Source of the DNA: Tipula vernalis
Lineage: Eukaryota > Arthropoda > Insecta > Diptera > Tipulidae
DNA length: 64,000 bases
Direction: 5' to 3'
NCBI GenBank assembly: GCA_958295665.1
Contig: OY282558.1
Span: 334,401,106 to 334,465,105, forward strand
The notes under the pieces are model-generated. The model did no database searches. It saw nothing but the letters and a program-made list of their open reading frames with translations, and was not told the DNA's origin. Numbering within the stretch: position 1 is the first letter of the stretch; every line of letters starts with the position of its first letter. Shown in pieces: positions 47,111-58,549 of the stretch. A program made the translations under genes and the position numbers.

Positions 47111-49195
47111 CTTTCTTGATGATAAATTAAATGAAAAGGTTAAAGGCTCAAATTATACCTACAAGTTTTCATGGAATGTAAAAAAATATCGTCATGCAGA
47201 TAAGTATGCAGGATGAGGATTCTACATAAACTGATTGAAAATGATCAGCAAACAAATTGCTGATACGACATGAATCAGTAGCTTCAGTATCACCAAATTT
47301 TATACAGATGGATAGCTCGACCGGCTAGTAAGTGATTGAGAATAAGTTCAAAGTAATTATGTATTTTTCTTAATATTTCTTTCAATATATTTAACGTAAT
47401 ATGAAAAACATTTACGGGTTTTGTTTTTAACCTGCTTACGAAAATTGAAAAAAAATCAAATAGTCGTTATTATTATAAAGCTTACGATATCGAGTATTGA
47501 TATTTTGCTTTATCATTTCTCTGAAAACTAAATTGCTTTACTACTTAATTAATAGAAATTAACTTATATAAATTAGTTAGTGATAAATAAAATAAAACAG
47601 TTATCACGAGACAATACAATTTCTGCGCTACAAATCTGCTGATGCTTGGAGTTTCTGGATGCTGAGCGAGAATGCTAGTATGAAATTAACTATGACATAT
47701 TTAACACAATGACAATTTTAGTACAATCCAATTATTAGAATTTAGTAATTACAATTCCATGTACAACCGCACAAAAATAAAATCCTGCACTTAATTAATA
47801 ATTCAAAAATTTCTTTCTTTGTTAATAAATAAATATATCCATACAATTTTGACTCAGTTCACGGACTTATTACCCTGCCGAATCAAGCATGCAAAGTAAA
47901 TAAAATAATAAATCAATGCAATGAAAATGAAACATTACTTTCTTAAAAATTTATCGATGTGCCATGTACGTAATCATGACGATTGTGTGTGAAACCCGCA
48001 ATCTAAATTTCAATAAATCCATTGAGTAAATAATTAAATTCAAAAACATTTTGCCTTCCAAAATGTTTTTACATAATTCCACTTTGTTCACATAAATGAA
48101 CACATCATTTTGTTAAAAATCAAATCTTAACTTAACTCAAACGAACATTCCCAAATTCGCATTTTATTTATACATTTAGTCAATTTATAATTAATAATAT
48201 TAATTAAATTAATTTGATGCAGTTAGTAAGTAATGCCTTGTAAAAAAAATTATTAATCCTACCTAAATAAACCATTCTAAATTAATTGTATTCGATTGCA
48301 ATTCGACTCAAACCCATTCTATTATATAAAGTATAAGAATCCTATTTGATCAAATATAAAAAATCTCATTGTGCTCATATAGTTTATGTTTTCAAGAATA
48401 TCATAGTTGATTCATGTATACAGAGAAACACAAAGAGATAAACAACACCAGCATACAAGTAACAAAATCTTATATACTGAAACCACCAACACACATTGAC
48501 GGTAAATATTTTCTACCATCTTTCATAGGCGTAGCAGAAGACCTTATAGCACATACAAACATACCTGATCTATATATCAAGATACAGGAAAATATTTGTG
48601 ACAGCTACATATATCAAAACCCACGAAAAAGATTATCTTTTTTGTTGTTGTTTGTACATTATAATACCAAAACCAACAAAACACAGTACATTTCCCTAAC
48701 AGAATCTGTGTAAAGAGCGAACAAGACAGCTGCACAAACATATTGTTGGCCCTGTTATATACCATATTTTAAGCATGTATTAGTGTCGGTTGTACACAAA
48801 ATCAAACATAAGAATACAAATAAATCGTATGCCGTATTTCTATTTAAGTTAAAATCTATTTCAATACTATCCAATTATTACACTTTAGTAATTAAAAATT
48901 TAAATTTGATTTCATGTACAAACTCACAAAAAAACCAAATCATGCACTTAAGCAAGAAATCAATGGTTTTATTTTCTCTATCTACAAATATAAAAATATT
49001 GCCTGACAAATGCATCCCGGTGGATTGCATTTTCCAAGATTACATTTTATAATTATTTTCACTACACTTTAATTATTTTTACACTAAAATTGAATTTAAT
49101 TAGAAATAAATTTAACATTTAAAATAAAAATGTATATACATACCACATGTATATAAAGTATATACATCTTACTATATAAATAAAACATAAAATAA
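47111..49195. other. AT-rich DNA with a distant direct repeat
   Basis: Segments near 47730-47830 and 48865-48965 share CCAATTATTA, TTTAGTAATTA, CATGTACAA and TGCACTTAA in the same order, suggesting an old duplication about 1.1 kb apart. An ORF at 48414-48713 shows no recognised domain. Confidence 0.4.
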
Positions 49196-49199
49196 AATA

Positions 49200-49510
49200 A
49201 AATTAAATTTTTGAAGAGGATAGAAAAAACACGTCTATCCTCTTTGACGAACTCTCGTCCACCAACAGTTTTCACCTTTATCCAGATGTTATCAAAAATG
49301 TCGTCGTTATCCTCCATCTCAGAAAACACAATAGATGGCAACACCACCTCCATCAATTTTATCGGTGATATTTAAAGTTCTATCTTTTCGGATAATATAA
49401 TACCGTGCATCAATTAATTCACTATCGTTAATTGAATCATTAAACCACGTTTCAGTTAAACAGATGAGATCAAATAATGTTGCAAATCATTAAATTTAAA
49501 ATTTAAAAGT
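49200..49510 (-). pseudogene. LINE endonuclease (APE type) fragment
   Basis: Minus strand from about 49480: FDLICLTETWFNDSINDSEL, ARYYIIRKDR and KIDGGGVAIY, the conserved CLTETW (catalytic Glu), R.DR and GGGV motifs of LINE apurinic-type endonucleases. After a frame change, SEMEDNDDIFDNIWIKVKT and VGGREFVKEDRR continue it. The position upstream (on this strand) of the 46421 RT and the same group suggest one element separated by about 2 kb of other DNA. Confidence 0.7.
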
Positions 49511-49910
49511 TTCGATTTTACTTAGCCTTCGACAGTTTGGTAGTAGATGTCTATTTAAAAAAAAAAAACTAAAATAAACATTAGTCGCTCCATAATCCCA
49601 CATCCTGTTCAACGTCCGCTGTATCATATTTGGATTTCCTTTATTATTATTCACTTTAATTAAAATACTTTTGTATTTATTTTAATTATGTTTTTTTTTA
49701 AATATTTATTAAATTTAATTAAAGGTTAGATGTTCTTTCTTTTAGCTTCTATGGTGAGACGGCTTCGCCGTTGTTAATCTGGAATCCTCATTGTGTATGT
49801 TTGGCGCTAAAATCACTCTAGCCAGAAATGTGAAATGACCTCATTTTTAATTTTTTTATTACAATCTGAGATTTCTATTTTTATTTTATTAATTAAATAT
49901 CAATTTATAT

Positions 49911-50308
49911 TGTTACGTTTTTGCCTTGTCAATCAAGCTTCGAATCACTGGATTGTGAATAAAACAAATCACTTCAATTTTATCACAACAAATTTATTTA
50001 TTGAGCACAAAAATTAATACCACACAATTTACTAACAAAAATTCACAAAATCACTTATTATAATTTTTGCACAATTTTACTGTCCACTTATAATTTTTAT
50101 ATCGCACCAAAACCCTTCTTAAATCACTTTCCAATTCCTTTTTAATCTTCACACTATCGCTTACCCAATACTAATGATTTTTAGTTCGATCTCGTTCGCT
50201 TTTTATATACTCAGACCAAAACTTCTAGAAATTTCATGACTTTGCCAGTAAAAATAGTCTAGAAACATTTACAACAGTTTTATCATGGAAAATTCCATTT
50301 TAGTAAAG
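49911..50308 (-). repeat. Solo LTR, minus orientation
   Basis: It is homologous throughout to 62600-63029 in inverse orientation. Read on the minus strand it ends GGCAAAAACGTAACA at 49911 and carries a TATATAAAAAGCG promoter-like box and AATAAATAAAT near the 3' end. The start is either TGTTG.. at 50276 or about 30 bp earlier, since similarity extends to GGAATTTTCCATGA. No internal coding is attached. Probably a gypsy-type LTR. Confidence 0.7.
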
Positions 50309-50320
50309 TAAAACGGAATA

Positions 50321-50970
50321 GGGCCGAAAGGCCGAACGCCGAAAGCCCGTATGTCGAAAGGCCGTAAGTCGAAAGGCCGAATATGTCGAAAGGCCGAATG
50401 TGTCGAAAGGCCGAATGTCGAAAGGGTCGAAATGTCGAACGGCGCGAAAGGCCGAATAGGTCAAAAGGCCGAATGTCGATAGGCCGTTTGTGTCGAAATT
50501 GATTTTAATTTTTCATCTTTTTATCAATGAAAATGTATGCCTTAAATATTAAAATCTTCTTACGTTTTTTTGTCATATAATTAAAAATTAATTAATTGTA
50601 ATAACAAATAGAAAATAAATAAATTTGTTTTTTCCGACAAAATTTGATCATATTAATGTGCTACATACACAGGATTTATTAGCGCGTGTTTTCAATTTCT
50701 TTAAATCATTTTACATAAGGAAATAAATTCAATGGTTTTAAATATTGATTTCAATGAATTAAGTGAAGGAAAATTTAATGAAAATTCGGCCTTTCCCCAA
50801 TCGGTCTTTCCACACGTTCGGCCTTTCGATCCATTCGGCCTTTAGACATTCGGTCTTTCAACACCTTTGGCCTTTCGACCCAATCGGCTATTATTCATTT
50901 GGCCATACGACATTCGGCCTTTCGACATTCGGCCTTCCAACCCATTCGCCCTTTCGACATTCAGCCTTTC
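50321..50970. mobile_element. Foldback-like element with inverted 15-17-bp minisatellite arms
   Basis: The left arm (50321-50500) is about eleven diverged units of GTCGAAAGGCCGAAT. The right arm (50783-50970) is the inverse, TTCGGCCTTTCGACA units. Between them are 280 bp of AT-rich DNA. The design, tandem short repeats forming the inverted ends, is that of Drosophila FB elements. The ORF 50763-51002 merely translates the right array. Confidence 0.75.
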
Positions 50971-51066
50971 AATATCGAGCGAGTAGCACATTGCGCTATT
51001 AATTTAACTTATTCTATTATACCCCAGGTGTCACCGTAACAATATTTTGAAATAGTCTTGAGAATA

Positions 51067-51905
51067 GAGATTTCCATCCAATTTTAAAAATATGTAAATC
51101 TTCGTTTTTCAGAATTTAAATTTTAATTTTCCAGCAAAAACATTTGTATTAAAATGGAAAAGAAAGATTTCACTTTAAAATATTCCGGAAAATGGAAATT
51201 TAATTTTAAAATTAAAATTTAAATCTCCATTTTCTAGAGGAATTGGCTTTTCCCAGAAATTCTGGAAAAGGTAGGTTTAAATTTGAAATCTTCTTTTTGA
51301 AAAATTGAAGTTTCTATTCAAATCTTAAAGATAAATCTCCGGCAAAGTTGAAAAGTTTTAAAGTTGAATTCCGGCACGTGGCGGGAAACGAAAATGCGAA
51401 TCCTGTAAAATGGAGATTTAATTTTAATGTTAGAATAGAAATCTCCATTTTTCTGGAGATTTGCGAATTAAACCTGCCCTTTTCAAAAATTCTGGAAAGG
51501 GTAGGTTTAATTTTGACATTTTCTGAAAAATTGAGATTTCCATTCTAATATTAAAATTAAATCTCCATTTTCCAGGATTCGCATTTTCGTTTCCCGCCGC
51601 GTGCCGGAATTCAATTTTAAAACTATTCAACTTTGCCGAAGATTTAACTTTAAAATTTGAATAGACACCTCAATTTTTTAGAAGATTTCAAATTTAAACC
51701 TATTTTTTCAAGAATTTCTGGGAAAAGCCAATTCTTTTCGAAAATGGAGATTTCCTTTCTAATTTTAAAATTAAATTTCCATTTCCCGTAATATTTTAAA
51801 ATGAAATATTTCTTTCCATTTAAAAAAAAATGTTTTTGCTGGAAAAGGAAAATTTAAATTCTGGAAAATGAAGATTTAATTTTAAAATTAGAATGGAAAC
51901 TCAAT
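51067..51905. repeat. Large palindrome, arms about 415 bp
   Basis: The sequence folds on itself around 51487. Matching blocks include CCAGCAAAAACATTTG, TTCCGGCACGTGGCGGGAAA (left) and TTTCCCGCCGCGTGCCGGAA (right), and AATCTCCATTTTC on both sides. Mirror ORFs on the two strands (51348-51548 and 51430-51630) share GNENAN, KWRFNF and EISIF because of the fold. The AATCTCCATTTTCCGG motif also occurs near 31360, and a related one at 32276. Confidence 0.8.
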
Positions 51906-52668
51906 TTTCGTTTATATTTCAAAACTAAGTCTTCCTTTCCAGAAATTATGGAAAAGGATGATTTAATTTTGAAATATTCTGGAAAATTAAGATTTACATT
52001 CTAATTTTGAAATTTCCTTTATTGGTTTTCAATCTCAATTTTTAAAATTATATATTGTCTATAATTTGCGATTTTGTAATTTGGATTTTGCAAATTGAGA
52101 TTTTGTTAATTAGGATTTGGTTTTTGAAATTAATTTTTTGGGATTTTGATTTTGAAATTTTAGCTACTATCCCTAAGTACATTGTGTATTTTGATTTGAA
52201 ATATTACCAAAATTATTTTGCGGCTTTGAAATCAGCAGCGGATCCGTTGTCTTTGACTTAACCATCTCCAATTTTGCAAATTTTTTAGGAAATAGATGCA
52301 GCATTTATAAATTTGCCTTATCACCAAGCAGTTCAATGGTTAAGTTGTAACGAGCCAATTTGGTTTTAACGAAGGATCTGGTAGGTTAATTTTTTGTTTT
52401 ATGTTTTTTTAATATTTAGTAGGAATATTGGAAAGAATATGACCTAAAGAACTGGAGTGGTAATTTAGGATTAATTTAATAAAAACATCAGGTGCATGAT
52501 GTATCTTTTGGTTGGTAACTTCTATTAATAGTAAATATTAAGGAAAAATAAGGATCGACGACAATAATATCTCTGGGTTATAAGGAAAGTACAAAAAATA
52601 TAAATATTCTTAAAATACTGAACATTCGACAATTTTGAATATTTATGTTATACGGTGAGAGAAAAAAC

Positions 52669-52877
52669 TACTCCCGTATTTTCTCGATTCTAAGACGCCC
52701 TCGATTTTATAATGTAGCTTAAATTAAAAGCTACTAAAGAAATTTCTTAATCCATAGATTGTCAGGCGCTATAAAACCGTATCGAAAAACTGCGATTCTA
52801 AAATGCCCTCGATTTTTACCCAGTTTTTAGAAAGCCTAAAATTGATAATAAGTGAGTCTTAAAATACGGTAATTTTC
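52669..52877. repeat. Short TIR-type element, about 205 bp
   Basis: CCGTATTTTCTCGATTCTAA at the left and TCTTAAAATACGG at the right are inverted ends. ATTCTAARRYGCCCTCGATTT occurs twice inside. This resembles hAT-type MITEs, whose ends often read ACCGTATTTT, but the target duplication is not clear. Confidence 0.5.
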
Positions 52878-52879
52878 CA

Positions 52880-54350
52880 ATGAGTTTATACGTTCTTAAA
52901 CAAATTTATTCTTGAAAAGTTCTGCAACATCAATGTGTAATTTACATGAGTGAAAGCATTACTTTAAAGACGCCAACTGTACGACGATGTACAGTACAAT
53001 AAAAAACAGCTTCCATAATATTATTCCATTTAAAAAACAATTTGAACTTATTCATTTAATACTAAATCTGTCAACGAATAAAATAAAAATTTACGTAATT
53101 TCCCCCTCTTCACAGCAAACAAAAAATGGATATCCCAAAGCTTTTTTTTTTATTTAAAAATTCAAAAACATTTTTTAGTATTTTGTGTTATGTCTTGGTC
53201 TCTCAACAAAACCCAAAACTACTACATTTTGTGCCATTTTAAATTGCTATGCTTATATATACGATTATTATTATTATTTGTAAATATATAATGTAATCGC
53301 AACCGAAAATAAAAATAAAATTAAATATCTAATAAGAACAAGAGCCAGCAAGTGGAAATATCAAAACGAACCATAGACACATACAGATATTATAAGAAAA
53401 CAAGAAGGAAAAATGAGAAAATTGTATATGTTTGTACCAAAGCAAGCAGCAGCGGCGATATAGCAACAAGTTGGTAATTGTGTTCTGCTTGTATTTTTTT
53501 CTTTTGCTTTTTCCATTTTAGTTTTGTGTTGTGTTATAGTAAGTGATAACGTCTCGACTTAACAAACAACAAAAAATAAAAATATTATAATTTTATACAA
53601 ATAAAAATAAAATGTGTGTGCATTGAATTAAGAACAGTGCCCGACAAGACTTTTCCAACAAGCTTAGTACATAATGAAAAGCAAATTAATTTTTGGTATT
53701 GCTTCTAAACTTTTACAAAATGGTTGAGATGTATAAGGCGCATAGTAGCGTGAAAAAATGTGTCCGTTTTGAATAAAATGGATTTTTAATTGTAATATTT
53801 AAATTGCTGATGTTCAGAATGCTGAAAATAATAATTGTTACATTTAATTAATTTTTAAAGATATAATTAATAATTATAATCACAACAATACATACTCGTA
53901 GAGTTGAAATGTTGTTGAGTGAATTTTTAGTATAATGGGTTTTATTTTATTTTTTATCCTTTTCGTCTTAGGAATTGCTTCCTACGACGTGAATAAACAG
54001 CGATAACACAGCTATTCCTGGAAAGAAAGAAAAGGAACTTTAAAGGAATGATAAGACTGCGGATTGTTGATTTTTACGAGTCACTTAAATAATAAAGGAT
54101 TAATAATACGCCAAATTTTTTAATTGTGCTTTTATGTGGACATAACCCTGGTTAAAATTGTTTTTTTTAAGTTTTGAGAGAAAAATTCAGAAATTTTATA
54201 AAAGTTGTTACAAATTTTCAACTTATCTTTAATAAAAATAACTTATCTTTAATAATCACTAAATATGAAAATTAAGATGCTCCACCAAAAAAAAGTCTAT
54301 TCGTTGTATGTTTGGCTGTTGGAGTGGTCACGTCTTATGTTTTGTTATCT
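52880..54350. other. AT-rich DNA, nothing recognised
   Basis: No coding family or repeat structure was seen apart from A/T runs. Confidence 0.5.
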
Positions 54351-54354
54351 ATAT

Positions 54355-54773
<419 letters not shown>

Positions 54774-54779
54774 GGTGGA

Positions 54780-57600
54780 GTGAAAAAAAATGTATTTACA
54801 ATTTTGGTACGGGGAATCTTCAGAAAGTTACTTTATACTGTCGTTAATGACTGGTTAATTACATTAAAATTTAGCGTTGATATTTTCCAATTGAAGTTTT
54901 TCTATTTAGTTTTTTTCTTATCTTAAAGCTTACTAGCCTAGTTAAACTAGACTTTCGTTATAGAAAAATTCCTGAAGTACATGTTTCTTTAGAAACTGGT
55001 AGAATACCGTATATTAATTGAAATTACTAACGTCTCGAACGCCACTGTGATAAACGCCCACGTTCCACTTTTAAGGAGAAGAAGCACCATTTTGGCCAAT
55101 AACTTTTTAATTTCTTTTACGCAAGTAAAATAAAGTATACATAGTAATCATGAAAATGTTGGACCTTGAAATTATTGGTGATTTATCCGTTTTGAGGTAC
55201 GCCGACTCCGAAAAATTAGGTTTTGAAGTGTTGTCTGTCTGTGTCTTGTCTGCAGCCCTGATGATTTATCCAATCGAACTGAAACTTCATACTTTATTAT
55301 ATAAATAAATTTAAATTTATTTGGCAAATATCTCGAAAAGCACCTCAAAAAATTGTAAGATTTTCAGAAAAATTAAGCTTTCAGTGGATTTTAGTGAAAA
55401 TCGGCCAACCGGAAGTGGCATCTTCCGTGGGCCACAAAAATAATTTGGCAAATATCTCATAAATTATCTTGATAAAGAAGATTTACAGTAACACTCAGGT
55501 CCAGTTAATTTGAATGAAATTTATTTTACAAATTTCTATATATGTATATATACCATATATATGATTTACAGAAAAACTATTAAATACAAAATGGTCCAAA
55601 ATTAATCTATAAGAAGTTGGTTTAACAGGTAGATTACTGTACGTAGATTCCTGCCCGTGAAAGAAAGTCGTGTTTTGGCCACACATACAATTGATTTGAG
55701 TCAATCTACGCGAGTCTAGGTGTTCGCTGATGTTTTAAACGCGTTGTGTGGAATAAGCGAGTACAGAATTGGATAAGTGAGTCCGCCCCTAATTAAATGC
55801 AGCGTTTAAGTACCTTTAATCTTTCATCTAATTTTAACCATTTACACTATCAAAGTTGTTACGTTAGTTTTTTCGATTTAAAAAAAAATCAGATCTTCGG
55901 TTCTGTAGCACATAAATTGATTATTGCAGGCTTACTTTTTTCGTTAGTATCTGTAGAATATTGTTAAAAAACATCATGTTTCTTGTAAAATACATTCACC
56001 GCTTGAAAATTTTAATACTTTTTATGTTATTTTACTTTATACGGTATTTTAATTTGTCTAACGTGTTCTATCGTTCTCATATTTAGACAGAGAATATTAG
56101 TGAATTATTTCAGATTTTTTTAAAATCGTCAAGAACGTTTTTATACCGATTTAAGAAATTTTTTTTAATGTCCATATATTCTAACTGACACATCTCGGCG
56201 GCCACCTTGAATTTCCAAAAACGCCGTAAAGCAAATAAAGCCAAAAAAAAAAATTTAAGTTTAGCCAATTTTTGGGCAGGTGGGTTGGTCCAGTTGCCAC
56301 CCATATATACATATGTATACGTTGTATATAGAGAAAAATACGTGAAACCACAAATTCTTTTTTGGGATCAAGTCATGTTTTAATTTTATGATTTTTACGT
56401 TTGAATAAACAAACAATTTATGCTACATTATTTAGTGTTTTTGTTGTTTTTTTAAGATACAGGCTATCAGGGGTTTAGAACTTAGTTTTGAGTAATTTTT
56501 GCAACATGAAATTTAAAAAATTGATTTTGTTTTTGAAATTTTAAAAAATATTTGTTTAATTTTTGGGAATAATGAATTTGGAATTTTCTTTTTTTATTTA
56601 CCCCTTTATATTTTCCAAATGAAATCATATCAAACTAATTATTGGTTTGGTAAATTTACACCAACAATTGTGTTGTGTAAATTAAAAATTATTTAGCTAA
56701 ATTCAAAAAGGAAATTGATTTACGTAAATTAACCAGATTTTTAGATATGATACACGTCGAATACATCAAACAAAAAATTAATAAAATAATAAATGTCCGT
56801 TACTTTTATCAATTCCAAATAACTAATTTTTTGAGATCAAACCGAGATTGGAAATCAACTTGAGAATTTAACTTTTATGGACTTTCGATAGTTGGATTGT
56901 ATTTAATTACATAATAAAATACAAATATAAAAAAAAATATTTTGCGATTGCTCCGATCTCACCGGTGCTGAGCGCACCCAATGCCCTTACGTTTGTGATA
57001 CAGAGCGGGAGCCGCAGAGGTATAGCAAATAACGACAACGTACCCGGCATCACTGAAACGTGAAAGTAAAAAAGTTATTCGATGACGATGTCATTGTAAA
57101 AAAAAACTACAAGGAGCCCGCCCAATTGCTTCACTAACTTACGCAGGTGTCCCAAATTAAGAAAAAATATTTGTATGAGAAAGCAATTAGCAGTGACCTT
57201 CAATAATATTATAATATTTGAAGTAGATGTTGTCGTTGTTCAAAAAAAAACGACAAGGTGTACGACCAAATCAGGCATCATTTAAAGCTGTTGGTTTCAA
57301 GAAATAAATCTATTTAACTTTCTATTTAATTTGAAATTATAAAATGAAAGAAACTGTTGGGGTGGGATCAAGAAATCTGGTCGTTTATAAAATGTCACCA
57401 CTAGCAAAACTGACCGGAAAAAATACCGTATAATGAAATCCGGTCGGTAAAAATATTGAGCAAAGTTTCGTTCAGTGTATGTTTTGCTAAGTTGCTGTAT
57501 CGCTATGGAGTTGTCAAAATAATAAAAAAAATAACAAACTGGTGTTTCTTTACGATTGATTTGGGTTAATTTTATTTTAATTTTCATTAAAATGGTCCTT
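54780..57600. other. Non-coding DNA, possible element fragments
   Basis: 55200-55290 has GTCTGTCTGTGTCTTGTCTG and ATCCAATCGAACTGAAACTT, a style seen in non-coding parts of insect elements and similar to 1545-1565 and 2055-2085. 56950-57060 is a short GC-richer island without a recognised motif. No gene is called. Confidence 0.4.
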
Positions 57601-57605
57601 AATCG

Positions 57606-58542
57606 GGGCTATAGCCAGAGCACCCTGTATTGTATAGAGCCATAAACAAAAAATCTGAGCTTTTATAAGGGAATTAGAAACGACGAAAAAGCGAAACTTT
57701 TCATAGTAAAACACACAAAACATATGGGAAATCACTTTTTTTCCCAAGACAAATTTTTAAATGAAAACGTTACAAATCCTTAATTATGATTTCTAAGATA
57801 CTTTCATAAATGTTTGAATTTCAACACATATCAATATCGTTTAAGTAAATAGTTTTCATTTTCTTGTAATAATTGATTTATTTAAACCAAAATATTAAAA
57901 AAAAAATTCATAACAACAGCATTCTGATCAAATTGAAATAAAAGCTTACTTATATTCGTTTGGTTATTAAGTCAATATACATTACATAGATGGCAGTGAT
58001 GGCCGTAAAAATTTGGAAAAATCGTATCAAAAATTACCACTTAGGGAAATTTCAAGTTCGAAAATTGTAGGAAAAACAAAACAAATTCACAAAATGATGG
58101 CGTGTGATAATTTTGCGATTAAATAATTTTTTTTCGTATTTTTCTGTAACCATTTTAGACATCTTACGTACAGTAGTAAAACTAAAGATAAATTTAGCAA
58201 GTATTATTTTAATTTGTCAGAGCCAACTTTAATGTATTTTTCAAAATGAAAGTTCAAAAAATATATTTTAGAAATAATTTAATTTTAACATTTGTGCAAT
58301 TTATATTTACTTAATAACAATATGGCCTTCTTGTATATTGTTCTTAAAGATATGTAGAAAACTTTTATATAAACATTTTATAATATTTTTGCTTTTTTCA
58401 TTGAAAAACTTGAAGCTAAAAAACACCATTTTTACTATGGATTCCTATGGAAAACAGTGAAAAGTTATACCACTAAAAAAGCTTCTAAAAAATACGTCAT
58501 TAAGATTATGGTTCTGTACTCTAGAAGGCTCTGCTATAGCCC
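57606..58542 (+). mobile_element. Non-coding copy of the Penelope-like 3' region
   Basis: It matches 20310-21206 nearly end to end (for example CACAAAACATATGGGAAATC, TGGTTATTAAGTCAATATAC, ATTACATAGATGGCAGTGAT). Its borders are short inverted ends GGGCTATAGCCAGAGC (57606) and GGCTCTGCTATAGCCC (58527-58542). It has no RT or nuclease, so it is either a 5'-truncated insertion or a non-autonomous derivative. Confidence 0.8.
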
Positions 58543-58549
58543 GTAATCA

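Noticed and set aside
48414..48713. 99-codon ORF
   Set aside because: No start context, domain, splice partner or conservation signal could be seen. Listed only as part of the non-coding interval.
50763..51002. 79-codon frame rich in Phe, His and Ser
   Set aside because: It translates the right minisatellite arm of the foldback-like element. The apparent repeats are those of the DNA.
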